NCBI RefSeq assembly: GCF_037083825.1
Contig: NZ_JBAPLU010000002.1
Span: forward strand, 248,001-312,000
Length of the DNA stretch: 64,000 nucleotides
Direction: 5' to 3'
Source: Klenkia sesuvii
GTDB lineage: Bacteria > Actinomycetota > Actinomycetes > Mycobacteriales > Geodermatophilaceae
Under the pieces are notes generated by a model. That model searched no databases. It worked only from the letters and a program-made list of their open reading frames with translations, and was not told the origin of the DNA. This document shows, piece by piece, positions 41,360-50,306 of this stretch (the stretch's first letter is position 1; each line of letters opens with the position of its first letter). A program made the position numbers and the translations under genes.

Positions 41360-42073
41360 TCACCCCAGCTTGGGGCCCTGCGCGCGCACCTCCTCGACGG
41401 AGGCCATGGCGGCCCGCAGCTGGGTCAGCCACTCGTCGGCGTGCTCGCCGACCAGCCGCACCGACCACACCAGGGCGTCGGAGCGCGAGCGGGCCACCCC
41501 GGCGTCGACGAGGGTGTCGAGCACCAGCCGCTCGGGCTGCCGCAGCCGGGTCATCACCGGCGCGGACACGGTGGTGAACAGCTCGGTCACCTCCCCGCAC
41601 CGGGCTCCCCAGGAGACGGTGCGCCCGAAGCGCTCCTGGGCCGCCTCGGCGACCTCGACCCGGCGGGCCCTGGTGTCCTCGCGGAACCGGGCGATGCGGC
41701 CGGCAGCCGCCGCCTGCCGGTCGGCGCCCTCGGCGTCGGCGGGCTCGGGCACGGTGACCACGACGGTGATCTCGTCGCGGTCGACGGTCAGCTCCGGGGC
41801 GGTCGTCGTCCACTCGTCGGGCAGCCGGCCGGCGAACCAGCCGGTCACCTCGGCGCGGTCGACCGGCGGCGGGGCGTCGGCACCGCGGCCGCGCCCGCCC
41901 GGGCCACGACCGCCGGGGCCACCGGACCCGCGGCCACCGCCGCGACCCGGGAAGCCCCGGCCGGCGCCGGCGAAGGCGGCCGCGAAGGGGCCGCCGGGGA
42001 AGGGCCCGCCGCCGTGCTCGCCGCGGTCGCGGCCGTGCCGGTGGTGACCCTGAGGGGGGAAGGGGGGACGCAT
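41360..42073 (-). CDS. Uncharacterised protein with Gly/His-rich N-terminus and possible RHH end
   Basis: 237 residues. Residues 1-65 are a low-complexity Gly/Arg/His/Pro segment (GHHRHGRDRGEHGGG). A middle section (DRDEITVVVTVPEP, then RIARFREDTRARRVEVAEAA and FGRTVSWGARCGEVTE) is followed by a C-terminal segment LVLDTLVDAGVARSRSDALV, which resembles a ribbon-helix-helix DNA-binding pattern (beta strand, Asp-Ala-Gly turn, SRSDAL helix). ATG 42073 has AGGAGAG upstream. The promoter carries three GTAA repeats, so autoregulation is possible. Widespread actinobacterial family to my memory, but function unknown. Confidence 0.75.
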   Translation of the reverse strand: MRPPFPPQGHHRHGRDRGEHGGGPFPGGPFAAAFAGAGRGFPGRGGGRGSGGPGGRGPGGRGRGADAPPPVDRAEVTGWFAGRLPDEWTTTAPELTVDRDEITVVVTVPEPADAEGADRQAAAAGRIARFREDTRARRVEVAEAAQERFGRTVSWGARCGEVTELFTTVSAPVMTRLRQPERLVLDTLVDAGVARSRSDALVWSVRLVGEHADEWLTQLRAAMASVEEVRAQGPKLG

Positions 42074-42123
42074 GGCGCTCTCCTGTCGTCGGAGGGCCCG
42101 TGGGTCGGGTCCTGCTGCGCTTC

Positions 42124-42151
42124 AGGGTAAGCGTGTAATCAAGTAATGCAA
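42124..42151 (-). promoter_or_regulatory. Promoter with three GTAA repeats (putative operator)
   Basis: On the minus strand: TTGCAT (-35, 42146-42151), 16 bases, TACCCT (-10, 42124-42129). The spacer is built from GTAA at 42127-42130, 42135-42138 and 42143-42146, an exact 8-bp period, so one face of the helix is marked three times within the promoter. This is one of the few AT-rich patches in the window. Confidence 0.6.
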
Positions 42152-42188
42152 GAGGCTGGCCGCGATGGGTCGCCGCGCTCGCGACGGA

Positions 42189-42644
42189 TCAGGATCGGTC
42201 GCGGGTCTCCGGGTCGGGCGGGGCGTTCTCGCCCTCGTCGGGCTCGCGCTCCTTGCGGCGCAGCAGCAACGAGGTGGCGCCCAGGAGCAGGACGAGGACG
42301 CCGAGCACCCCGATCTCGACGATGCGGTCGTCGAAACCGCTCGTGCCGACCACGCCGGCCGCCTCGACGCTGAGCACCACGATCTCCTTGATGGAGGCGA
42401 TGACCCCCACGAGCAGGAAGGGCTCGGCGATCAGCTCGCGCTTCTCCACCGTCGTCCGGACGGCGAACAGCAGCTCCACCACGATGAACACCAGCAGCAG
42501 GACGTCGAGCAGCTCCAGCACCGGGGTGGTGGAGAGGTCGCTGACCAGCGCCCAGGTGCTCTTGCCCGCCAGCACGAGCAGCACCAGCGCCGTGACGACG
42601 AGGAACGGCGCGATCGTCGGGCACGACCGCGGCGCCCGCCTCAG
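42189..42644 (-). CDS. PsiE-like membrane protein, CTG start proposed
   Basis: Phosphate-starvation-inducible E family: about four membrane helices, with LAGKSTWALVSDL after helix 1 and the LLLVGVIASIKEIVVLSVEA helix. The first canonical start is GTG 42584, but that would cut helix 1 in half; the frame upstream (TIAPFLVVTALVLL) completes it, and the only near-cognate start there is CTG 42644, which overlaps the upstream TGA in the same 4-base way as the GTGA junctions. Length 151 residues from CTG, 131 from GTG. Followed by a basic/acidic cytoplasmic tail. Operon with the next upstream gene and mca. Confidence 0.75.
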   Translation of the reverse strand: MRRAPRSCPTIAPFLVVTALVLLVLAGKSTWALVSDLSTTPVLELLDVLLLVFIVVELLFAVRTTVEKRELIAEPFLLVGVIASIKEIVVLSVEAAGVVGTSGFDDRIVEIGVLGVLVLLLGATSLLLRRKEREPDEGENAPPDPETRDRS

Positions 42645-42958
42645 GACGAGGCGGCAGAACCCTCGTCCGGGTCGCGCCGCGGCCCCTCGATCGCCCGTGG
42701 CCGCCGCCGGAGGGTGTCCAGCAGCTCCTCCCCCGGCCGCGGCTCGAACAGCTCGGAGGCGTCGTCGGGGACGGCGACCGGCGCGTCGGCCGGGTCGAAG
42801 CTGGGCGGCAACCGCTTGAGGTGCTTGCCCATCGAGCGCCCCAGCAGCAGGACCGCGACCAGCAGCACGACGGTCAGCAGCAGGCCCAGCGGGCCGGACT
42901 TGCCGACGTCCTCGGGCAGCTGCTCGCTGGCGGCCAGCACGAGCACCCCGACGGTCAT
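42641..42958 (-). CDS. Small membrane protein downstream of mca
   Basis: 105 residues. One membrane helix (about 23-42, PLGLLLTVVLLVAVLLLGRS), then a basic stretch MGKHLKRLPPSF and an acidic/Pro-rich tail. ATG 42958 overlaps the mca stop (ATGA). Genes like this sit next to mca in mycobacteria (Rv1083 type), and it may be a conserved accessory, but its function is unknown. Confidence 0.8.
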   Translation of the reverse strand: MTVGVLVLAASEQLPEDVGKSGPLGLLLTVVLLVAVLLLGRSMGKHLKRLPPSFDPADAPVAVPDDASELFEPRPGEELLDTLRRRPRAIEGPRRDPDEGSAASS

Positions 42959-43863
42959 CGAACCCCCACCTCCTCGTCGGCGCGGCTGCGGATGCCTGCG
43001 AACAGGTCGTCCTCGGGTGTGGCGCTGTCGACCAGCGAGCGGGCCAGCTCGAAGTCCTCCGTAGGCCAGACCCGCTGCTGCATGTCCATGGGCGTGGAGA
43101 ACCAGCGACCGGTCGGGTCGATCTGGGTGGCGTGCGCGATCAGCGCGCGGTCCCGGATGCCGAAGTACTCCCCGCAGGGCACCCGGGTGGTCACCCGGTG
43201 CGAGATGTCCTTGGCGGGGTCCCACTTCTCCAGCATCTCGGCGTAGGGCGAATCCAGCCCGCCGGCCAGCATCGCCTCGTGGATCGCCTTGGTGCGCGGC
43301 AGGGTGAAGCTCATGTTGTAGTACAGCTTGCTGACCTGCCACGGCTCGCCCAGCTCGGGGTAGCGGTCGGGGTCGCCGGCCGCCTCGAAGGCGTGCACCG
43401 AGATCTTGTGGGTCTTGATGTGGTCGGGGTGGGGGTAGCCGCCGCGCTCGTCGTAGGTGGTCATGACCTGCGGGCGGAAGCGCCTGATCAGCGCGACCAG
43501 CGGGGCCGCGGCCTCCTCGGTGGGCACCAGCGCGAAGCAGCCCTCGGGCAGCGGCGGCAGCGGGTCGCCCTCGGGCAGCCCCGAGTCGACGAAGCCCAGC
43601 CACTCCTGGCCGACCCCGAGGATCTCCCGCGCCGCGGCCATCTCCTCGGAGCGGATCTGCGGCAGCCGCTCCCACACCTCGGGCCGGTCCATCGCCGGGT
43701 TGAGCACCGAGCCGCGCTCCCCGCCGGTGCAGGTGGCCACGAGGACGTCGACGCCCTCGTGCACGTACTTGGCCATCGTGGCCGCACCCTTGCTGGACTC
43801 GTCGTCGGGGTGGGCGTGCACCGCGAGCAGGCGGAGCTGGTCGGGTTGGGTCACGCCCCCCAT
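42955..43863 (-). CDS. mca: Mycothiol S-conjugate amidase Mca
   Basis: Zinc enzyme that cleaves mycothiol-toxin conjugates into mercapturic acid and GlcN-inositol, a detoxification step specific to actinobacteria. 302 residues. The metal motif HAHPDDESSKGAATMAKYV near the N-terminus and YPHPDHIKTHKIS around residue 145 give the His/Asp ligands. VSKLYYNMSF and WPTEDFELARSLVD match Rv1082. I use ATG 43863 (AGGTGGG upstream); a GTG at 43854 is an alternative. First gene of a minus-strand operon; divergent from greA. Confidence 0.95.
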   Translation of the reverse strand: MGGVTQPDQLRLLAVHAHPDDESSKGAATMAKYVHEGVDVLVATCTGGERGSVLNPAMDRPEVWERLPQIRSEEMAAAREILGVGQEWLGFVDSGLPEGDPLPPLPEGCFALVPTEEAAAPLVALIRRFRPQVMTTYDERGGYPHPDHIKTHKISVHAFEAAGDPDRYPELGEPWQVSKLYYNMSFTLPRTKAIHEAMLAGGLDSPYAEMLEKWDPAKDISHRVTTRVPCGEYFGIRDRALIAHATQIDPTGRWFSTPMDMQQRVWPTEDFELARSLVDSATPEDDLFAGIRSRADEEVGVR

Positions 43864-43980
43864 CGTCCCACCTGTGCGCGGGGCACGACGGCCAGCCCGG
43901 CGACCCCGGGCCGTCTCGCATCCCGGTCCGCGCGCTTGCGGTGGCGCACGCCTGTCGTGTTCACTTGGCCGTTCGACCGC

Positions 43981-44006
43981 AGCCGCTCCCCTGTCGGGGG
44001 GCGGCT
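43981..44006 (+). promoter_or_regulatory. Hairpin in the greA leader (possible attenuator)
   Basis: AGCCGC-T-CCCC / GGGG-G-GCGGCT with a TGTC loop, 11-bp stem with one T-G wobble, followed by CTTGAGTTG and ending 24 bases before the preferred greA start. In E. coli the greA leader also carries a terminator that controls read-through; analogy only. Confidence 0.4.
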
Positions 44007-44029
44007 CTTGAGTTGTAGGAGCCGTGATC

Positions 44030-44533
44030 GTGTCGACGACCGACGAGCAGGACCAGGGTGTCTGGCTGACCCAGGAGGCCCACGACCGGTTGAAGGGCGA
44101 GCTCGACGAGCTGATCGCCGGGCGGCCCGCGATGGCCGCGGAGATCAACGCCCGCCGCGAGGAGGGCGACCTCAAGGAGAACGGCGGCTACCACGCGGCC
44201 AAGGACGAGCAGGGCAAGCAGGAGGGCCGCATCCGTCAGCTCACCGACCTGCTGCGCAAGGCCCGGGTCGGTGAGCCGCCGAAGACCGCCACCGACGCGG
44301 CGCTGGGCACCGTCATCACGATCGCCTTCGACGGCGACGAGGACGACACCGAGAAGTTCCTGCTGGGGTCGCGCGAGATCGCCGGCACCACCGAGCTGTC
44401 GGTCTACTCCCCGGAGTCCGCGTTGGGCGCGGCCATCCTGGGCGCGAAGCCGGGCAGCTCGGTCACCTACACCGCACCCAACGGCAAGGACATCACCGTG
44501 AAGGTGCTGGCCGTCGAGCCGTTCGTCCCCTGA
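44030..44533 (+). CDS. greA: Transcription elongation factor GreA
   Basis: Stimulates RNA cleavage by backtracked RNA polymerase. 167 residues from GTG 44030 (AGGAG 8 bases upstream; GTG 44024 is 2 bases from it). N-terminal coiled coil with the tip acidic residues (INARREEGDLKENGGYHAAK, Asp and Glu conserved) and C-terminal FKBP-like domain (SVTYTAPNGKDITVKVLAVE). Very similar to mycobacterial GreA. Upstream hairpin in the leader; followed by a strong hairpin. Confidence 0.96.
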   Translation: MSTTDEQDQGVWLTQEAHDRLKGELDELIAGRPAMAAEINARREEGDLKENGGYHAAKDEQGKQEGRIRQLTDLLRKARVGEPPKTATDAALGTVITIAFDGDEDDTEKFLLGSREIAGTTELSVYSPESALGAAILGAKPGSSVTYTAPNGKDITVKVLAVEPFVP

Positions 44534-44541
44534 GGCAGACG

Positions 44542-44907
44542 CTGAGCGAGCACGACGTCGACGACGACCCCGGGGGCACGAGCCCCCGGGGTCGTTCGCG
44601 TCGGCGGGAGAACACCACGTTCGCCTGCGTGCACTGCGCGCGCCCCGTGCCGGCGAACACCGACGGTCACTACCGCAACCACTGCCCCTACTGCCTGTGG
44701 TCGCTGCACGTCGACGTCAAGCCTGGGGACCGCGCCTCGACCTGCCGGCGACCCATGGAGCCGGTCGGCCTGGTCGAGAAGTCGGGCAAGGGCTGGCAGG
44801 TGGTGCACCGCTGCACCGCGTGCGGGCACCGGCAGCCCAACCGCCTGGTGCGCGACGGGGAGTCCCCCGACGACCTGGACCTGGTGCTCGCCCTGCCCTG
44901 GTTGTGA
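44542..44907 (+). CDS. RNHCP zinc protein, CTG start proposed
   Basis: Small cysteine-rich protein of the RNHCP domain type: FACVHCARPVPANTDGHYRN then HCPYCLWSLHVD, and later VVHRCTACGHRQPNRLVRDG. The four CxxC pairs (CVHC, CPYC, CTAC plus a single Cys in STCRRP) suggest zinc binding. The first canonical start, GTG 44629, falls inside CVHC and would remove the first Cys; no ATG, GTG or TTG lies between the greA stop and it. CTG 44542 gives a natural N-terminus (LSEHDVDDDP, a 121-residue protein). A perfect hairpin lies inside this leader part. Confidence 0.75.
   Translation: MSEHDVDDDPGGTSPRGRSRRRENTTFACVHCARPVPANTDGHYRNHCPYCLWSLHVDVKPGDRASTCRRPMEPVGLVEKSGKGWQVVHRCTACGHRQPNRLVRDGESPDDLDLVLALPWL
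44566..44593 (+). terminator. Perfect hairpin after greA
   Basis: GACCCCGGGGGC, loop ACGA, GCCCCCGGGGTC: 12-bp perfect stem. It begins about 32 bases after the greA stop and would normally be its terminator, but it lies within the proposed coding start of the RNHCP gene. Confidence 0.6.
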
Positions 44908-44925
44908 GGCGGGTCAACCCGGCCC

Positions 44926-44967
44926 ACCGCCCCTGCCCCCACGTCGTGGCGTGGATCGAGGGGCGGT
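44926..44967. terminator. Convergent terminator between RNHCP and M3 peptidase genes
   Basis: ACCGCCCCT (44926-44934) with AGGGGCGGT (44959-44967), inner CCACG/CGTGG. Identical palindromes GGGTCAACCC flank it at 44911-44920 and 44973-44982. Confidence 0.65.
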
Positions 44968-44975
44968 GAGGAGGG

Positions 44976-47048
44976 TCAACCCAGGCCGCGGCGGGCCAGG
45001 AGCGGGGCCGGGTCGGGGTCGTGGCCGACGACGTCGCGGAAGGCGCCGATCGGGTCGACCGACCCGCCGCGGGAGAGCAGCTTCTCGCGGAACGCGTCGC
45101 CGTTGGCGCGGGTCAGGCCACCGTTGGCCCGGAACCACTCCACGGTGTCCGCGTCGAGCACCTCGGACCAGATGTAGGAGTAGTAGCCGGCCGCGTACCC
45201 GCCGGCGAAGACGTGCTGGAAGTAGGTCGTGCGGTACCGCGGCGGCACGAGGTCGGAGGCCACCCCGGCCGCCTCGAGCGCCGCGGCCTCGAAGGCCTGC
45301 GGGTCCTCCACGACGGTGTCCGGGCCGACCCGGTGCCAGGCCTGGTCGAGCAGGGTGGCGGCCAGGTACTCCAGCGTCGCCTGGCCCTCGCCCCACAGCG
45401 CCGCAGCCTCGATGGCCGCCACGACCTCGCCGGCCAGCGGCTCGCCGGTGCCCGTGTGCCGGGCGTAGTGGTCGAGCACCTCGGGCCACAGGGCCCACAT
45501 CTCGTTGACCTGGCTGGGGAACTCGACGAAGTCCCGCGGCACGCTGGTGCCGGAGAAGCGCGGGTAGGTCACCGCCGAGGACAGCCCGTGCAGGGTGTGC
45601 CCGAACTCGTGGAACAGCGTGGTGACCTCGTCGAGGGTCAGCAGCGTGGGCTGCCCGGCCGCGGCCCGGGTCACGTTCATGACGTTGAAGACCACCGGGG
45701 TGGTCCCCAGCAGCCGCGACTGCGTGACGAACGAGCTCATCCAGGCCCCGCCGCGCTTGCCGTCCCGGGCGAAGAAGTCGCCGAGGTACAGGCCGATCGG
45801 TTCCCCGGCGGCGTCGGCGACCTCCCACACCCGGACGTCGGGGTGGTATCCGGGCAGGTCCGGCCGCGGGGTGAAGGTGTAGCCGTAGAGCAGGCGGGCA
45901 GCGTGGAACACGCCGTCGACCAGCACCCGGTCCAGCTCGAAGAAGGGCCGCAGCGCGGTGGTGTCGACGGCGTAGCGGTCGCGGCGGACCTGCTCGCTGT
46001 AGTGGGCCCAGTCCCACGCGGCGAGCTCGACGCCGTCGGCGGCGGCGAGCTCGGCGAGGACCTCGCCCTCGGCGCGGGCATTGCGCACCGCGGGGGTGAC
46101 CAGGGTGGCCAACAGCTCGTCGACGGCTGCGGAGGTCCGCGCGGTCTGGTCGGCGGCGACCAGGTCGGCGTGGGTGTCGAAGCCGAGCAGCCGGGCGCGG
46201 ACGGCCCGCAGGTGCGCGATCTCGGCGGCCACCGGCCCGTTGTCGTGCTCCCCGGCCGACGCCCGGGTCACCGACGCCTCGTGCAGCCGGCGGCGCAGCT
46301 CACGGTCCTGCAGCTTGGCCATCGCCGGCTGGCCCGTGGGCAGCACCAGGGTGAGCAGGTAGCCCTCCCGTCCGCGCTCGGTCGCCGCGACCCCGGCCGC
46401 CTCCACCTCGGCGTCGGACAGGCCGGCCAGCTGGGCCCGGTCGGTGACCAGCACCGCGGCGGCCTCGGTGGCCACGACCAGGTTCTGCCCGAACGTGGTC
46501 GACAGCCGCGACAGCTGCTGGTTCAGCTCCCGCAACCGCTCCCGACCGGCGTCGTCGAGGCGGGCGCCGGAGAGCACGAAGTCCAGGTGGTAGCGCTCGA
46601 CCAGCCGCACCGCCTCGGCGTCCAACCCGTGCCCGCCGGCCTGCACGTCGGCGTGGACGGCGTCGATGCGGGCGAACAGCGCAGGGTCCAGCCGCAGCGC
46701 GTCGGAGTGGGCGGCGGCCAGCGGGGAGACCTCCCGCTCGATCTCCCGCAACCGGTCGGAGGAGTTCGACGACGAGAGGGCGTAGAAGACCGCCTGGGCC
46801 CGGCGCAGGAGCGCACCCGACCGCTCCATCGCCACCACGGTGTTGTCGAAGGTGGCCGGCTCGTCGCTGCTGGCGATGGCCGCGACCTCGGCCCGCTGTT
46901 CGGCCATCCCCGTCAGCAGTGCCTCACGGCAGTGGTCGAGGGTGAGGTCGGCGAACGGCGGCAGCCGGTGCGGCAGCGGCGACGCCTCGGCCAGCGGGTT
47001 GTCGGCGGACAGGGCGGGAGGGGCGGGCTGGGCCGCGGGCGCGCTCAT
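44976..47048 (-). CDS. M3 family metallopeptidase (Dcp/oligopeptidase-like)
   Basis: 690-residue zinc peptidase. Active-site motif LFHEFGHTLHGLSS (HExxH, about residue 475) and downstream FVEFPSQVNEMW, with the Glu ligand. The helical N-terminal half includes NPLAEASPLPHRLPPFADLT, resembling dipeptidyl carboxypeptidase. No signal peptide, so likely cytoplasmic peptide turnover. ATG 47048; length fits the family. Confidence 0.93.
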   Translation of the reverse strand: MSAPAAQPAPPALSADNPLAEASPLPHRLPPFADLTLDHCREALLTGMAEQRAEVAAIASSDEPATFDNTVVAMERSGALLRRAQAVFYALSSSNSSDRLREIEREVSPLAAAHSDALRLDPALFARIDAVHADVQAGGHGLDAEAVRLVERYHLDFVLSGARLDDAGRERLRELNQQLSRLSTTFGQNLVVATEAAAVLVTDRAQLAGLSDAEVEAAGVAATERGREGYLLTLVLPTGQPAMAKLQDRELRRRLHEASVTRASAGEHDNGPVAAEIAHLRAVRARLLGFDTHADLVAADQTARTSAAVDELLATLVTPAVRNARAEGEVLAELAAADGVELAAWDWAHYSEQVRRDRYAVDTTALRPFFELDRVLVDGVFHAARLLYGYTFTPRPDLPGYHPDVRVWEVADAAGEPIGLYLGDFFARDGKRGGAWMSSFVTQSRLLGTTPVVFNVMNVTRAAAGQPTLLTLDEVTTLFHEFGHTLHGLSSAVTYPRFSGTSVPRDFVEFPSQVNEMWALWPEVLDHYARHTGTGEPLAGEVVAAIEAAALWGEGQATLEYLAATLLDQAWHRVGPDTVVEDPQAFEAAALEAAGVASDLVPPRYRTTYFQHVFAGGYAAGYYSYIWSEVLDADTVEWFRANGGLTRANGDAFREKLLSRGGSVDPIGAFRDVVGHDPDPAPLLARRGLG

Positions 47049-47115
47049 CGCGGTCCAGTCTCCGCCTGCCGCCGCGGTCCCCGCCGGGCGGGCGGGGACC
47101 GCCGCGGCCGACCGG

Positions 47116-47921
47116 TCAGCGGGTGGCGGTGCGCAGGTAGGCCCGCACGGCCAGCGGCACGAAGACCGCGAGGATCACCGCCGCCCAGATGAGCGTGTAC
47201 AGCGCCGGGTGCTGCAGCGACCACACGTCGGGCACCGGGGCCCCGGCGGGCTGGTTGCCGAACAGCTCCCGCGCGGCCTGCACGACCGCCGAGACCGGGT
47301 TCCACTCGGCGAACGTGCGGAGCACGGACGGGAAGGTCTCCAGCGGCACGAAGGTGTTGGCCACGAAGGTCAGCGGGAAGATGACGATGAAGCTGGCGTT
47401 GTTGACCACCTCCGGGGTGCGCACCAGCAGGCCCACCAGCGCCATCATCCAGCTGACGCCGTAGGCGAAGACCAGCAGGACGAGGAAGCCGGCCAGTGCC
47501 TCGAGCGGCGAGCTGTTGATCCGCCACCCCACGACCAGGCCGGTCAGCGCCATGACGAGGATCGAGATGGCGTTGAGCCCGAGGTCGGCGATGGTGCGGC
47601 CGATGAGCACCGCCGAGCGGGACATCGGCAGTGACCGGAAGCGGTCGACCAGGCCCTTCTGCAGGTCCTCGGCGATGCTGGCCCCGGTGGTGGTCGACCC
47701 GAACACGACGGTCTGGGCGAAGATGCCCGGCAGCAGGAACTCCGCGTAGCTGACCCCCTCGGGCAGCCCACCGATGGCGCCGCCGAACACGTAGCGGAAC
47801 AGCAGCACGAACATGATCGGCGAGAGGGTCGCGAAGACGATCAGGTCGGGTACCCGCTTGACCTTGATGAGGTTGCGGCGGGTGATCACCAGGCTGTCGG
47901 ACACGGTGTTGCCCAGTGCGC

Positions 47922-47925
<4 letters not shown>
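47116..47925 (-). CDS. ABC-2 type exporter permease
   Basis: 269-residue membrane protein with about six helices: LSPIMFVLLFRYVFGGAIG, LLPGIFAQTVVFGSTTTG, SRSAVLIGRTIADLGLNAIS, and FPLTFVANTFVPLETFPSVL. Sequence pattern is that of DrrB-like drug exporters. ATG 47925 overlaps the stop of the ATPase gene (ATGA). Second exporter of this type in the window; substrate unknown. Confidence 0.9.
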
Positions 47926-48896
<971 letters not shown>

Positions 48897-49031
48897 GCCC
48901 GGCACCGTAGGGCCGACCACCGACAGAACCGCTGCACGTCCGCTCCCGGCGTCACCGGCCGCCCCCCGGTGGGACGGCACCACCACCCCAGACGGGCCTC
49001 GACCGCCGAACTCATCGGCGCCGGCCGGGGA

Positions 49032-50255
49032 TCACCAGGAGGTGACCGCGTAGCCCACCCGGCCCAGCGCCGCCAGCACCTCTGCGGCGTGGTCGGGGCC
49101 ACGGGTCTCCAGCACCACCGCGATCTCCACCTCGCCGATGTGCAGCTGCGCCGTCGTCCGCTCGTGCTCGACCGACAGGACGTTGGCCGAGACCGCGGCC
49201 AGCTCGCGCAGCAGCGCGGCCAACGAACCCGGCCGGTCCGGGACGCGCACCCGCAACGACTGGTAACGACCGGCGGCCGCCAGGCCGTGCTGCACCACCT
49301 TGAGCATCAGCACCGGGTCGATGTTGCCGCCGGACACCACCGCCACCACCGGCGCCCGGAACGCACCCGGGTCGGCGAGCACGGCGGCCACGGACGCGAC
49401 GCCGGCGGGCTCCACCACGAGCTTGGCCCGCTCCAGGCAGAACAGCAGGGCCCGGGACAGCTCGTCCTCGGTGACCGTGCGGACCTCGTCGACCAGCCCG
49501 GCCACGTGCGCCAGGGTCAGGTCACCGGGTGCGGCGACGGCGATGCCGTCGGCCATCGTGGCCATGCTGGCCAACGGCACGGGGACGCCCGCGGCGAGCG
49601 AGGCCGGGAAGGCGGCGGCCGTCGCGGCCTGGACCGCCACCACCCGGACGTCTGGCCGCCGGGCCTTCACGGCCGCGGCGATGCCGGCGACGAGCCCACC
49701 GCCACCGGTGCACACGACGACGGTCTGGACGTCGGGGCACTGCTCGAGCACCTCGAGGCCGACCGTGCCCTGGCCGGCGATGACGTCGGGGTGGTCGAAC
49801 GGGTGGATGAAGACCGAACCGGTGCGCTCGGCGAACCCGCGCGCGGCGACCAGCGGCTCGGTGAGCGAGTCGCCAAGCTGGTGCACGGTCGCGCCGTAGC
49901 CGCGGGTGGCCGCCAGCTTGGGCAGCGGGGCCGTCCCGGGCATGAACACGGTGGCCGCCGCACCCAGCTCGCGGGCCGCCAGGGCGACCCCCTGGGCGTG
50001 GTTGCCCGCGCTGGCGGCCACCACCCCGGCGGCCCGCTCGTCGTCGGTGAGCCGCGCGATGCGGGTGTAGGCACCGCGGATCTTGAACGAGCCGGTGCGC
50101 TGCAGGTTCTCGCACTTGAGCCACACCGGCCCGCCGACCCGCTCGGCCAGCGCCCGGGAGTGCTCCAGGGGGGTGCGCCGGACGACCCCCGCCAGCAGGT
50201 CGGCGGCGGCCTCGACCGCAGGCCCGGTGACGAGGGGCACGGCCGGTTCGCTCAT
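49032..50255 (-). CDS. ilvA: Threonine ammonia-lyase (IlvA-type)
   Basis: PLP enzyme that deaminates threonine to 2-oxobutyrate, the first step toward isoleucine. 407 residues from ATG 50255. PLP lysine in GSFKIRGAYTRIA, glycine loop CTGGGGLVAG, and a C-terminal ACT domain (RVRVPDRPGSLAALLRELA), so the single-ACT form often called biodegradative or short biosynthetic type. Divergent from the MoxR/VWA operon by about 50 bases. Confidence 0.93.
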   Translation of the reverse strand: MSEPAVPLVTGPAVEAAADLLAGVVRRTPLEHSRALAERVGGPVWLKCENLQRTGSFKIRGAYTRIARLTDDERAAGVVAASAGNHAQGVALAARELGAAATVFMPGTAPLPKLAATRGYGATVHQLGDSLTEPLVAARGFAERTGSVFIHPFDHPDVIAGQGTVGLEVLEQCPDVQTVVVCTGGGGLVAGIAAAVKARRPDVRVVAVQAATAAAFPASLAAGVPVPLASMATMADGIAVAAPGDLTLAHVAGLVDEVRTVTEDELSRALLFCLERAKLVVEPAGVASVAAVLADPGAFRAPVVAVVSGGNIDPVLMLKVVQHGLAAAGRYQSLRVRVPDRPGSLAALLRELAAVSANVLSVEHERTTAQLHIGEVEIAVVLETRGPDHAAEVLAALGRVGYAVTSW

Positions 50256-50306
50256 GTCCCCGATCCTGGCACCCGGATGTCGCACCCCCGTCGTACCGTG
50301 AGTGGG

